From assembly GCA_001600875.1 (NCBI GenBank), contig BCLD01000002.1, forward strand, positions 639,485-703,484: 64,000 nucleotides of DNA, given 5' to 3'. Source of the stretch: Solicoccozyma terricola. Taxonomy: Eukaryota > Basidiomycota > Tremellomycetes > Filobasidiales > Piskurozymaceae. Under the pieces are notes generated by a model that saw only the letters and a program-made list of their open reading frames with translations, was not told where the DNA came from and did not search any database. Shown here in pieces: positions 20,392 to 32,933 of this stretch. A program made the translations under genes and the position numbers. Each line of letters opens with the position of its first letter. Within the stretch, counting starts at the first letter, position 1.

Positions 20392-22849
20392 TTACGGTCC
20401 TGCGAGCGGTGTTGGAAAATTTGGGGTGCCGTCCGAGCTACAGATATCTCCCAAAATCAAATCCAGATCAAAGGAATCTGTCAGATCAGCAGAGAAACCA
20501 AGTAATTGCCACAGAGATGAATCTACAGCGAAACCAGTGCCATCGTTCCTTGCCGATGCGTTATCTGGAGGGCACGCATCGGGTTCCTCCCGGGGTGAAG
20601 ATTTTCTCGGCCTCTGGGCTCTTCGGACCAATTTACTCAGGACGACCCCCATCTGCGGATCAACCTGCGTGAGGCGATCATTAGTCTGCTCGATTTCTGG
20701 GGGAAGAATCTTTGCCGCTTTCGATGTATATCCCATTTTTTGGCAGTACCGATGGGAGCGTAATAATGTCAAGTAGGCGGTGAGAACCGGGGTGCGTGAG
20801 TAGGAGGGTAGAAAATCCAGCGGCATCTCGCGGATGAGTCGTTGACACTGGCCGAATTGGTGAGACCAGAAGTCGAACCCGGGCTCGTATCGGATAGACG
20901 GTTGAAGTGGCGACGGCATGAATTGAATGCAAATCGCTACGCGAGAGCAGAGGACCATGTCGAGACAATGAGATAGGCGGATGAGATGCGGAAGCGATGG
21001 CAGATCATCATCTGTAAAATCATATCGTTGTTCACCGATTGAGACCTTCGAAACTGCGGTGCAACCACTCACAGACATTCGACGACGTCTTCTGCTTCGT
21101 CCATTCCGCGTAAATACTTCCAGCTCGTTTTACGCCAGCTACCATCTCGGCGACTTGATCTTTCGTTGGCGAGCAGACTCGCTCCACGTTCTGTATAAGA
21201 TCCAATGCATCTCGTGAGATGTCCGCTATCTCAGCCTCCAGCCGGAGATGCTTGTCCACTATGGACAACTGCCCGCTTTCCACTTTTTTCAGGATATCGG
21301 TGATCGAAATGCGCAGCGAGTCAGTGTTCTCATCGTATTTGAAGCAGGTGATAAGGTTGACACTGCGAGAAAAATTTGCTGCTGAGATGGAGGGGACGGA
21401 TTCGGTCTGGGTACTTTTTGATTACTCACCGCTCCTGCTGATGTTTGACGGCAAGATACTGTGGTGACAAACCTTATCAGCTTCAACGTGGGAAGCGCAG
21501 CGGTGAAGATTCACCATCCTTGCCAACTCCACTTGTTCACTTCTCCAAGGCTGACTCCACCAACCGACGTCGATTTGTCTCAATACTATTGACATGCCCA
21601 TACGATCCATCATCGAGGTCGCCATATTGATGGACTGAGCTGGATCGATAATCGAATGTTCAGCTGCCCGGCGAGGTGCAGATGAGCATGAAAGGATAAA
21701 GAATCCCTGAATGATGTCTACATGGCGGATATCCTCGGCAAGGATGGCGGCGAGATGACGTTGCAATAATGCTGTCACATGTATGCGTTGACTTGCAGTA
21801 AGTGCCGTTTCGCCAGGTGACAAGTTGCACAGGAAGGCGAGGAGACACGTCTGGTAGAAAGGATGAACAGGGAGGGGCGTTGTTGTCAACAGGAATGATC
21901 TGAAAGGGAGGATATGCGAGAACTTGGCCTTGAAGCTATGACCAGGAGTATTCATCAGGCTGACAGATAGCATTCCTGTGAGATTCGGGACTCACATTGC
22001 CCAGGCATACTCCATCTCCATGTCGGTGACAATGCCATCCTCGACAGGTGAACGCACACTCCGCTGCCGTGTTTCATGTCGCATCTGCAAAGACACACCT
22101 AAAGACTCGCCCGAGCCAAGAGATTTGATCCCAAACACGTCGGATGGAGTGACCATCCAATTATGATCAGGGTTCACGGTCGGAGACGTGTGAGAGGAAG
22201 GAGAGGATTCTGCGGAATGAGGGGAATTTTCCCTGATGTCGGTCATGAGGCCAAAATCGTGAGCACGTCGTTCGTGATTGCCAGTATCGTCCGCCAGCCT
22301 GTGAAACGTAGGTAATCCGGCATCTGCTAAAATCTTGTGCGATGAGTAGGCGATTGCTGACGTTTTTCGCAGCTCATCTTCGGCGAAAGCAAGCCTTTCA
22401 CTGAGTCGTTCCCATCTCTGATCGGCAGAATTATTGGAAGGTTCAGTGACGGGTGAGGATTGTTGGAGTTGATGGTACGTGTCAGATACAAGTGAAGACG
22501 GTCCATGAGAAGAGGTAGTTTTGTGTGGAGTGGTGAACCCAAGGTGAGTTTCTCCACGCGGCGGTAATGAAGCGACAGATGGTTGACGTAGGAGTGGGAT
22601 CTTCCGTAGCGAGCAATCAGTCTTGTTTAGGACTCGACATCTTCGACAGCCTTGTTCTTCGACTTGGTCACATCGGGTCTTTCCTCTGCAGCAAGTTGTA
22701 CACGCCGCGTGCGTCTTGATTCGCTTCCTGGATCGGTAGGTTTGCTCCGACAACTCCATAACACGGACGGGTGATTGTTGGAACGGGGCGGGGGCAGGAC
22801 CCAGAGAATGATTTGGGGACCGAGTTTGAGTTGAGAATGACAGCCTCAT
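20392..22849 (-). CDS. Zn2Cys6 fungal transcription factor
   Basis: Nuclear DNA-binding regulator. Four exons (22849-21996, 21935-21430, 21378-21073, 21011-20392) give 761 residues. The zinc cluster lies at residues 50-79: cysteines spaced X2, X6, X7, X2, X7 within ACTTCCRGKTRC and CRRCRVLNKTDC, preceded by a basic RSRKRIK. A long serine-rich linker follows, then the fungal-specific central region beginning YAWAIFKAKFSHILPFRSF and running through WWSQPWRSEQVELARMVNLH. The upstream TTG at 22921 is not an ATG and follows an in-frame stop, so 22849 is chosen. It is divergent from the RTA1-like gene (283 bases apart), which it may regulate. Targets are unknown. The second to fourth exons rely on eye-chosen splice sites that keep frame. 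Confidence 0.82.
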
Positions 22850-23132
22850 ATGCTGTGTAGGCTGCCCGCATCTCGCCGTCGGTGTAACGCCGACGGGCTG
22901 AATGTCACGCCCGACGGTCAACCGTAGCTAGGTCTTGTCCAGCGCCAGCGGAGCGACCGACGGTCAGATTATCGCAGGGCTCTACATAATACATATATAA
23001 TCCAGAAAGGACAAGATGCTTCGAAACCCATCCAGCCATAACATCCTGTTTGACTCGTTCCTCATCGATCTTCCACCGTTCCCGCCACCTCTCGAATAAT
23101 CCCCTCTTTTAAGCATTTCAACTGCTTCGCGC

Positions 23133-24540
23133 ATGATGGCAGGGACAAGAACAGACCCAATGTGAGTGGTATATGGTCGCTAGTCAGCCAATCAAGCATC
23201 TCGTGACAACAAATCCTTCGCACAGTGGTGGTTATATACCCTCCATTCCCTTGGCAGCAATCGGTCTCATATGCTATTTGGTGTTGGACGCCATCTATTG
23301 GATTCGTAAGTCGATAGTTGAAACCCCTGCGTGCAAATTCCCAGTATAACCTTTCCCTTCCACATCTACTTCCCTTGCCTCATATTGCAGGTCTCAAAAG
23401 GCAAGGATACAGGTACATGTTGCCGATATGTATCGGAGCGGCAACGATGGCCCTCGGATTTGGTATCAGATTCGCAGTCCACGCCAATCCGACGAAGATA
23501 GGTCCTTATATCATGCAAACAATGGTGAGACCTTTCCATCACCTCCATCAGATGTCATCCACAATGTGCCATTGACACATCTCAACAGTTCATCCTTCTC
23601 TCCCCGTGCCTGTTCATTGCTCAAAATTATATCCTTCTGCCGAGACTCGCCACCGCCATGGGGCATTCCGATTTACTCTTCATCCGACCAAATAGGGTCG
23701 TTAGACTTTTCGTATGGTCCGACGTCATTACATTTTGGATTCAAGGGAGCGGAGGGAGCTTCTCCGCCATTCAAGGGAACTCCGCCTTTCAGACAGTTGG
23801 CAAATACGTGAGTTGCACGTTGCGAAATCCGCCTTTGCACAAGATGATGACAGCTGGGAAAAACACCTTCATAGGCTGTCCTTGGTGGTTTAGCTTTACA
23901 ATGCGCATCATTTGGACTGTTCCTTGCGTTGCTTGTCGTTTTTGGACTTCGAGTGTGAGTTGTAATCCTTTCGATTTGCCGTACGAAAGGTTGAAAGCGT
24001 TCTGGCTGACTGGGGCATTTGTCGAATAGTATAAAAATCGAGAATGGGTCCAGCAGAATGTCCCAGTGTCACGAGCATCTTGTATCTCCTATCCCGACTT
24101 CACCGCACGGTCTCGCAAAGCCTTGCGAGGAGCTTTCTGTCCCGCGATGGAAGTTTTTCTGGATCCTGATGTGCCTATCCTCGGGGGGAATTTTGGTAGG
24201 TCAATTCTAAGGCAAAGGTGTGCTTCTTGTCAAAGAAATTATACTGAGTCCTGTTACAATCCAGATCCGCTGTGTCTACCGTGTCATCGAGTACAGTCAG
24301 GGCTACACAGGATATATACCAACGCATGAAGCCTTCTTCTACCTCTTTGACTCCCTTCCCCTCTTCCTTGCCATCGGACAATACGGCATCTGGTGGCCAC
24401 CGACCTTTATTGGCGATGTTCAGAAATCTGAAATCGGGGATGTAGCGATGGAACCCGGCGACTTGGAACGAAGGAGCACTTTGATTGGGAGGCAACATGA
24501 CGCAGATCTCGCAATGGACAAAATGCATTCAAAATGCTGA
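23133..24540 (+). CDS. RTA1-like seven-helix membrane protein
   Basis: Member of the RTA1/RTM1/RSB1 family of fungal plasma-membrane proteins linked to lipid translocation and resistance to toxic small molecules. Seven exons (23133-23161, 23226-23305, 23391-23524, 23589-23807, 23875-23954, 24030-24195, 24265-24540) give 327 residues. Family landmarks appear in order: YIPSIPLAAIGLICYLVLDA (helix 1), MQT then FILLSPCLFIAQNYILLPRL, the loop WSDVITFWIQGSGG, helix ALQCASFGLFLALLVVFGLR, WKFFWILMCLSSGGILIRC, and the signature YRVIEYSQGYTGYIPTHEAF followed by FYLFDSLPLFL. The C-terminal tail is cytosolic and charged. All introns restore frame. It is convergent with the monooxygenase at 24616 and divergent from a Zn2Cys6 regulator. 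Confidence 0.9.
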
Positions 24541-24615
24541 TGCGCAATCGGGCATCTCTGGCAAACTAGCCATTTCAATGACATCGCGAGATATGTATAC
24601 CCTCTTTCCCATTGC

Positions 24616-26755
24616 TCACACGACAGCAGGTTGCGCTTTGGCCACCCATTCCTTCGCCCCGGAATAGTTACAATTGTAGTCCATAAATTCTTTGGGGTTC
24701 CTGTGCCTCGGGGTGTCTCTCAGGCTTGTGGTACCATACCACCTATCTTTGTAGGTCATTCACTTACATGGTGATGGTTGTGGACCCGGTTTCGGTTGCA
24801 GGACGAGCCGCCTGTCTGCTGTACTGCTGGATCAGAGAAGCCCGTCCTATACGAGCATCCTGTACAGCCTATTCCCAAGTGCACAGAATCTATCATCAGC
24901 CTCCATTTGACAGAACGAACATCGAGCTTCATCTCCACAGTGCTCACCTTTAGCGCTGCTTTGATGTCAGCAACGCTGGTGGCGGACGAACATCCGCCCA
25001 GGTATGCGACTATCGCCTCGGCATCTTCGATACTTTGAGATGCTCCTTGGCCTTGCAACGGCAGCATAGCGTGAGCGGCATCACCGATCAAGATGGTTCG
25101 ACCTTTAACCCAATTGGAAAGCGGTTCCTGTGCGATTAAGTTTCAGCGCGCAGCGCCAAAGGGCATTAATATTGTCGACTGACGAGATCTCTCAGTTGCC
25201 ACAGCCCCATTTCCGGGTCCAGTCTATATCAAGCTACCATGAGAGGGTGGACGTGACTCCGTTTGAAGAACACTTACTTGACAGTGTCCTTGATCCAAGG
25301 AGGGAAGTCGCTGATAGATTGCAAGAGCTCATCAAGTGACCCCGATGCAGTCCATGATGTGGCCGCTTGCTCGTGCATTTTTTCTGCAAATGGTACAACA
25401 ACTTCAGCTCGCCGAGCTCCGGAACGTCCCTCAGGTAATTGAAACACTTACCATCAGGCACCAACACGACCATACTGAGCAACTCTTTCCCGCGACAAGC
25501 GCCCATGACAATTCGCACGCTGTGGCCCAGCAACATGGTCGTCCACAACTCGTCATCATTCACCATGGCAGAAACATGAGGGAGACCTTGTAGCTTCGCG
25601 CGTGGGATCTGAGAGTGAGGTTCTGTGAGATCGTGATTCATCGACGAATTAACAATGATTACACACTATCAAGCGATAAGCTGGGATGCTAAAGTCAGCG
25701 AACGCCCCCTGCCGGATTCAGCTTGACGACAAACAACTGACCAGAAAGTCCAGTTGGCACAGCCTCTCGCATTTCCCCGGCTACCGAAGTTCTGATCTTG
25801 CTATGGCTGCATACGAAGTAGGACACTGTCTATTCCCAGCTATGTATACCTCGGCAGCGACGCAACACTTACACGCCATCGGCACCAATCACGACATCAC
25901 CTCGTACCTCCTTTCCAGACTCTAGTCTGACCATGCCCGCCTCACAATCGCACGATACCACTTTACTTCCTAGCTGGATCTGCGCTGGCTCCCCTTCACG
26001 TTTGGGATCTGTAGCGAGGTATTTGAGGGCGTCGTGAAGGTCGACACTGGCAGGGAGGGGACAGTATTAGTAACGGTGTGCGTCCTGCAGATTTAGGTCA
26101 TGGCTGACTGACCGATGGAACACTAGTCGGTCAGCTCCATAGTCTGTAGTCTTGAAAGGGACTGTGACAGAAGAGTCAGATTGAAGCCTGCCGTTATCAG
26201 GAGGACGATCAATATGAAGTCCAAGACCGACGACAACTCACTGGTCATCTGCAAATGCCCATCTGTGCGGAAAATTTGAAACTGGGAGATAGGGCTCAGA
26301 AATAACACCGGATACGTCACGATGGGTACCGGCTTACACCGCTGTCTGGTCGGCCGCCCCTGTGGCCCAGACACATTTCAGCTGAACGGTCGTGCATCGA
26401 CCATCTACGTTTGGGCTCACCGAGCTAAAAGCTCTTCCCCTACTCCCCATTCGTTGAGAATCCTGAGAACGTTGAAAATACAAACGTCAGCGATCTACGT
26501 TACTTTCCGGCTTTCAGAAGTGTACGCCCTACTTGACGGCATTGGGTTGTAGCCTACGATTGGGTTCCGGTTAGTGTGTGTCACGTTCCACTTGATTCCT
26601 CATACTCACGAAATGGCCGCTCCAATCTCCTTGTTCATCCTCGAAGCTTCCAAGACCGTGATTCTCTTTCCGGGACCTCTTAATCCGACCGCAGTCGCGA
26701 GTCCGGCTATACCGCCTCCCACTATCACGATTTCAAGCATTTTGTTGGTTGTCAT
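24616..26755 (-). CDS. FAD-dependent aromatic-ring monooxygenase, salicylate-hydroxylase type
   Basis: NAD(P)H-dependent flavoprotein that hydroxylates an aromatic ring. The ATG at 26755 starts MTTNKMLEIVIVGGGIAGLA, the dinucleotide-binding GXGXXG. Further exons give LQPNAVKILNEWGVGEELLA, then FQIFRTDGHLQM, DLHDALKYLATDP, the GADGV motif after GDVVI, a core with WTTMLLGHSVRIVMG, the FAD ribityl motif GRTILIGDAAHAMLPLQGQG, and a typical end MDYNCNYSGAKEWVAK before the stop at 24616. About ten short exons; first exon 26755-26610. The last intron (donor at the apparent ATG-TAA) is needed to reach the family C-terminus. One exon junction near 26400 is not resolved. It is divergent from the PhyH gene across a promoter with repeated TCCGCCGA. 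The substrate is unknown. Confidence 0.85.
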
Positions 26756-27207
26756 GGTGGGGTATCGGTCGAAGGTATCGGTCGAAGGCAGCTGGTCCTC
26801 CTATGAACGTAGATCGCTGGGGAAAAGATTTGGATGACGGGACGTGAGTTGTTGATCTGGCCGGAAGACGAATCTTGAACGTGAGATGGCGCACACTCAT
26901 CAGTGCGAGCAGCTGACAATCGGTAAGCAGAGTCCGCCGAGCACGACACAAGATCCTGAACGAGCACTTGGACTTGAATCTCCGCCGAAACCAAAAATCG
27001 TGTCCGCCGAACGCCCGATCCTATTAATCTTTGTCCGCCGAGGCCGCGAAATCAGGAACGAGGCGATTTCCGCCGTAGCAGATGATGAAGCTGGTACGCA
27101 TTGAACAGGGTATGTAAGGAGGAGATTAGTACCGTGTGTATGTTACCGTCGAAACTTGCAAACGACAACAGATTCAAGCAAACATCACTCTAACCTTGAA
27201 GCACACC
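26756..27207. promoter_or_regulatory. Divergent promoter with repeated TCCGCCGA
   Basis: This 452-base region separates the monooxygenase (minus) and PhyH dioxygenase (plus). It holds TCCGCCGA exactly at 26933, 26981, 27003 and 27034 and TCCGCCGT at 27069, all on the plus strand, spaced 48, 22, 31 and 35 bases. The CCG/CGG core is what Zn2Cys6 regulators bind. The same octamer occurs twice in the MFS/fumarylacetoacetase promoter. Confidence 0.7.
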
Positions 27208-28696
27208 ATGCCAACCGCCACATCGACTGCCACGATCACAGAGACTCAACCGGTGCTCCGGCTACGTTTGAATGGCACCGATTGTACATATGGTGACTTT
27301 AGGGACGATTTAGCGCGCGATGGTTATGCGGTGGTCAAGGGAGCTGTATCAGGTGAGAACGCCGCCAAATACGTCGAGCAGATGCACGGCTGGCTGGAAG
27401 GATTGTGAGTCAAAGTCTTACCGAAGCCAATCGCACCCTTTGATTGAGCACCCTCACATATGTATCAGCAACATGGGATATAAGAGAGGAGATCCCTCCA
27501 CCGTCTCTGTCTACAAGCTCCCCTTGATCAGCGAAAAGGGAATGTGTATGCATTATGGTGTTGCTCACGAAAACTTTGTGTGGCAGATCCGGAGGTCAGT
27601 GGTCTCGTCGTTTTTTTCTTTTTTCCGTGGGAGGCGTATAAGCAGTCAATGCTGAATATGCTCTGTGCATCTGCCCAGTGAGCCTGGGGTTATCGACGCC
27701 TTTGCCAAGGTCTACGGCACACAAGACCTCATTGTCTCCTTCGACGCCATCAATGTCACATTTCCCAAGTGAGATCCATCTCTCTGCTCACGCTGACCCA
27801 TGGATGCTTGGCTGACTCCCCTTGGTTACAGTCGAACCGACCTTCCTCCAAACATCCCCTGGGCTCATCAAGACCAGGATCCAGAAAAGGCTGGTTTCCG
27901 AGTTCTTCAGGGGTGAGTTTGAGTGGTGAGCTTGCAAGCAATCGATTCTTATGTTCCGTGACCTGACGATTCACTCCTTGCGTTGGAAGCCTGGTCAACT
28001 TGTTGCCAAATGGTGATAACGATGGCGGCTTGATGGTCTGTCGAGGCGCTCACCTGCTTAGCGAAGAGTACCACGCCGCCATGAAGGCAAGAGGAGAAAT
28101 CAGGACACCGGCTTGGTGAGTCACCACAGTCCACTGTCCGAGCGCCTCCGTCTCTTCGCTGAGGGTCACATTGGCGCTGGACACCGTGACTACAGGACTC
28201 CCGAGTGGTATGGTTTCCAGCCGCAAGGATTGGCTTGGTTGAAGGAGCGAGGCTGCGAGTGGGTAAAGGTTAACGCAGACCCCGGAGACCTCATTGTTTG
28301 TACGTGGTACGGTTCTCTCGACTTTTTCGCCAACGATATACCTCTGACAAACCCGTGCATGGCCTCCGTGGTTCAGGGGATTCTCGCGCTCCCCACTACA
28401 ACGTGTCTCCAACGGGAGAGCAAGAGCGGCTTGCCGCCTACACCTGCTATATGCCAGTTGAGGAAGCCTCTCAAGAAGACCTGCGACGCAAAAAGGATGC
28501 CTTTCAGCGAAGGGTCGGCACGACTCACTGGCCAAACGCGAAGCATACAGGAAGCAATGTTGCCATCATCAATCGAGCTACGGGAGAAGTCCATCCTGGT
28601 CCTGCTCGTGATCAGCCAATCAATCCGCCAGAGTTGAGCGAAAGGGCTTTCAAGTTGACAGGTATCCCTTATTTGAAGCAAGGAGTGATAGCTTAG
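27208..28696 (+). CDS. PhyH-family Fe(II)/2-oxoglutarate dioxygenase
   Basis: Probably hydroxylates a small organic acid or amide with 2-oxoglutarate and O2. Seven exons (27208-27404, 27469-27594, 27679-27768, 27832-27912, 27990-28115, 28196-28299, 28377-28696) give 347 residues. The iron-binding triad is visible: H150 and D152 in WAHQDQDP and distal H248 in WDSRAPHYNVSP; an arginine shortly after (QERLAAYTCYMP) would hold 2-oxoglutarate. The double-stranded helix core includes LVNLLPNGDNDGGLMVCRGA. The ATG at 27208 has the strong context CACCATG; no better upstream ATG exists. It shares a divergent promoter with the FAD monooxygenase, so the two likely act in the same pathway, for example opening or oxidising an aromatic or heterocyclic substrate. 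The substrate cannot be deduced. Confidence 0.88.
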
Positions 28697-28970
28697 GACA
28701 TTATCGGCGATGACACCCTGTTAGCTTCATCTTTGTGCGCCGTTTGGATTGGTCGTTCTATGTGAGGTAACGCAGACCCGGCACATCTACATCGTGTGGG
28801 ATAGCATGGTTCCCCAGCAACGTCTTGAGCAGTCATCGAAGCACGATCTACCTATAAATTCGTACACTCCATTTCATATTCCTTGGCATCAAACCAATGT
28901 CTGTAATAACCAGTGATATAGGCCCTATCATATGACGAGCCATACATGCATGCACCCCCAACTGATCTTG

Positions 28971-31900
28971 CTACGGCGGTGAAAATGAAAACGAAGGCAC
29001 GTTGTCGGTCAAGGTAGTGCAGTTATTCGGAACATACCCGCTGAAACTGTCCAGCGGGGGCCAATTCTCCTGCCCGGATGAATCCGTCCAGCTGGGGATT
29101 GAATACCTTAGGAAATCCAGGAGGTTGGCGTCTTGAGTGTGAAACACTGGTTCCGAGGACATCAGATCTGGGATCCCAAAATTCGCCAGTTGCTGGGGGA
29201 AGCTTAGCAGATCACCCATCAGATCGAAAGCCAATTCTGGATTACCATCACCGACTGCGAATGAATCCAACGATGTGGAGGTCAAGTCCTTCGTGGAAGG
29301 TTGGTGCGGTCTAATCGCTGTGGTGTTTCCCGGTGGACTCGCTCCTCTTCGAGGGTTTTCCTGGAGTGATGAAGTCTGTTGAAAGACAAGCAATCAGATG
29401 ATATCAAATTAGGACCCTTTTAGGTCAAACGTCCCACTTACAACGGATTTTCGTGCTGGATTCGGTGAGCCAGAGTCGGGGCTGGGAACGTTCAACTCGC
29501 TTGCCTTCCTTTTGGTACGTTTGGATAGCGTGGTTCGATCTCGAATCACTAGCTCAGCATCTAAGGGGGGCGGCGTCACCGGGAATTACTGCATACGAAG
29601 GGACTATTCGGCGGCTCTCACCTAGTAAGCCCTGGATTGTGTCAGCTGAAGCCGCAAGTGACGGTGCAGCAGTGTTTCCCCTGGTGAAGAGTCTTCATTA
29701 GCCTACGTACACCTGCGATAGCTAAACGCTGCCGAACCTGAGAGCCGAGATCCCACGTTTGATCATGTAGATAAAGTCTCCGCGCTCCAACGGCTTCGCG
29801 TTACAGAAACCAACGAAGAGAGCGATGGTCGCAGTCAGCAATCCGTAGGTCATGTGCCTGGTGACCCAAAGTGTCAGCTTCCTCAGCTAGCTAGAACAAT
29901 TTACCGAATGCAAACCAATATTGTGACAATATTCCCAACTCATCGGCTGATGTAAAGTAACTGTCCAACAAGAAATTGGCAGACCGCATACACACTTCTT
30001 TTGACAAGCTGTATCTCCTGGGATGGATGAATGGTATTAGTTACGATCGCCCTCAATCTAGCCACAGTATATTCACGATGACTGGTAAGCTTGCGCCAGG
30101 TATATCCGATGCATGCGCAGGAATCGTAGATGTCCATAGCAGTTCAGTACACGTCGTTCCGCCGACCTGTAAATGCGATGTCCCAATGTCAGTCTGGCGA
30201 TGCAACGAAGGACAGCGCTACAACTGACAGTCTCCTAGAAGACGCCGCGTCTGTTGCCCAATCCTTCAGATTAGCAGCTACCCGATAAAATGGCGAGAGC
30301 TCCTCTGTCGATTCCAACATATCTCCATGGGCTCTGAAGATTAAGATCGTCAGTCACGGTTCATAACCTTCGCGGGAGCAGCCTCGGCATACTCTTCGAT
30401 GAAAGAATAACGCAGCCGGCCATGCTCAACGACTTTATTCACAAAAGTCCTCAACGGTTGAATGAACCGTAGCCGATTGAGGTAAAATGTCATTCCCTGC
30501 GGCGACAAGTCAGAATCGGATACGACCCTTCAATATAGCAAGTTTCCCTCACAGTGTGCACCGTCAAAGGTTTGGATTCGATTGGACCCCAGTCCCGCAG
30601 GTCTTCATCTTCGACATTAGCTGGCTCGCTACTCAGCTGGAGATTGTTGGGAATGATATAGGTGAAATGGTGTTCAGGGCTCATGACGTAGTCCAATTCC
30701 ACCTGAAGCCGTCGGGATATCCATCAGCTTTCTGCAAGGCGGTTCGGGCATCATAACTGACCAGACTGAACCACACTCGTCGGGCTGCCTCTCGATCAGC
30801 GGCTCGAATCCACCGTATCCCATATCTAGCTCGTATTTCCACTTCCGTCGCATCACTGGGCAGCTCTGGCAACAATCTTGACATGCCCAAGTTTTGAGCA
30901 ATCTTTTATGCCCGGATATCAGCGACCTGTGTTACGGGTAACAGGTGTTGCCGTGCTCACCTTGACAGCCGTACCGAGTAACGCCCAATGCCTTTCTGAC
31001 AGATTTACTGAGCTCCAATACGGTCCTATGATGCTGTAGCGGAATTGGCACAATGAGAGCACATCACACCGAGTCTGTCTATCCAAGCACTGACATGTAT
31101 GCCTGTAACGATTCTATTCGATGATTTTGTGCCCAATCCATCTTCTCCAGGATGGTCAACAACAAGTCGTTCCAAATGTTGATCGCGGTATTGGCTCTTT
31201 CAGTTGTAAATCCCACGGTTAGCCGGGTGGCGTCGTCCATCAGGTGAAGTGTTGTGGTTAAACATGCACAATACAGTGCCAGAAACGAAGCTTGCTCGAT
31301 ATTCATTGGATTCGGTAGATAATCCGACATTGTGGAGTGGTATCGTTGTAGAAAGCTCGGGACGTGAAGGCAACGAAAGCTGGAGATAGTGCTTCTCAGC
31401 CATGATCTGTTTGCATCCAAGGCACATGCAACAAACCCACTCACAGCCATTCGACTCTATCAAGGGGGTATCGTCAGCCTGAAATCCATTGCTGGTGAGA
31501 CGGGACAGAAACTGAGCAACTCACTCCGAGAGCTAGACGAGGTGTTTTGCAGGGTCAGTCACCTGCTTCAAACACACTCGGACCCTCAACAGCTCACAAA
31601 ATACTTGACGATGGAATGGCCGGTTGCACGATCTGGTAAACGTTCCAGACCCGGGATGTAAACTGCTGGGATATCGGTATTCCCAACCGTATGAGTGATG
31701 GATGATAGTCCAGGGCTGTACATGCTTGGCCCTAGCATATATTGATCGGATGCCCCCCCTATACATTAGCGATACTTCAAGGCTATTGTCGACCCAAAGT
31801 ACATACCAGGCACACCAGGATTCTCAATCCTGGTTGGTCTCTCGACATTGTTCACTCGTCCGAAGGCAAAATCCTATAGTAACCACCGTCAGACAATCCG

Positions 31901-32664
31901 AGCGGCCAATTGTACGGTAAGGATTTGTATACCATATACTAACTTCTAGGATGAGAGTTGCGTGGTGATCCGTTAGAGATGGGGCCTTGCTAACAGCGTG
32001 TGCTCCCTCCTCTGCGTAATCAGGCTCCGAAAGAAGTTCCGAAGTATACCTACGGGACCGCTTATTGGTGATCGATCCATGCGTGTCCTCAGCGACTGTT
32101 GCATGGGGAAGAACGGAATCCATACGACCGATATATTCTTCCAGTTGTTTCAATCTACCGGCCAATATCTCAAAGTCACCGAGTGGAACGAAATTGGGCC
32201 GTCTAGTTGGAGCGAAAAAGGATCAGCAATGTTTGACATTGAGAGTGGCAGCAAAGATATGCACCGGATTGGCTCATCTTTTGCTTTAGAGTATTCTTCG
32301 CACTTGAGTTCGTCATTGCGCAGGATGCAAGGACCACAAGGGAAGCGCCTGTTATGAGACAACTGAATAAACTGAAAAATGGCGAGAAAAGGAAGCCAGA
32401 TCGGCCATCGACGCACTTGTCGCATTTCGTCTTTCTCCGTCTACATTCTGAGATACGACATGTTCCAATCAGCCAGTCATCACAAGACACAGCGACTTTA
32501 CAGACAGCGGAGCACACCCACCTGAGCATGATTGTACGGGTCTGGATTTTCTGTCAGATGATGGCTCCTCGTTGCTAAAACTGAAAACAGGAAAGCTCTA
32601 TCGTCGAGGGGGTCAGGTAGGATACCGAAGTGGTAGCTTCAGAACTTACACCTAGCGCTGCCAT
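28971..32664 (-). CDS. Zn2Cys6 transcription factor of the catabolic cluster
   Basis: Nuclear regulator. The start ATG at 32664 opens a five-codon exon (MAALG), then FSNEEPSSDRKSRPVQSCSE. The zinc cluster (residues 23-51) is split over three exons: CSECRRRKTKCDK, then RFPCGPCILRNDELKC, with spacing X2, X6, X5, X2, X8. The central fungal regulatory region is seen in pieces, including ALYCACLTTTLHLMDDATRL near 31260 and TILEKMDWAQNHRIESLQAY near 31130. The serine-rich C-terminal exon (29393-28971) ends SFSFSPP. There are many short exons; those between 29400 and 32000 were not all fixed. It lies between the PhyH gene (convergent) and the MFS gene (same strand), so it is the natural candidate to bind the TCCGCCGA motif. 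Its own upstream region contains ACGGCGGA (32764), the reverse of TCCGCCGT, hinting at self-control. Confidence 0.8.
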
Positions 32665-32933
32665 CCGGTCTAATGTTTATGGTGATGCAGTGAAGATCGT
32701 TGGTTTGCAACAGATGCTTCCCAAAGTCAAACATATATTTGTGACTAATAATAATCTATCTAGACGGCGGAGATCTCAGGGCGGAGGCTTCGGAGCCGGC
32801 CGACGATCGATTTGCCACAACTAGGATACTAGGATTTTCGTATCAATTCCATCACCGCTACAACTCGATCTGCCCTTTGTCTTCTTGTATCAGATTCCAC
32901 AGGTAGACCACAGCTACAATAGACAGACGCAAA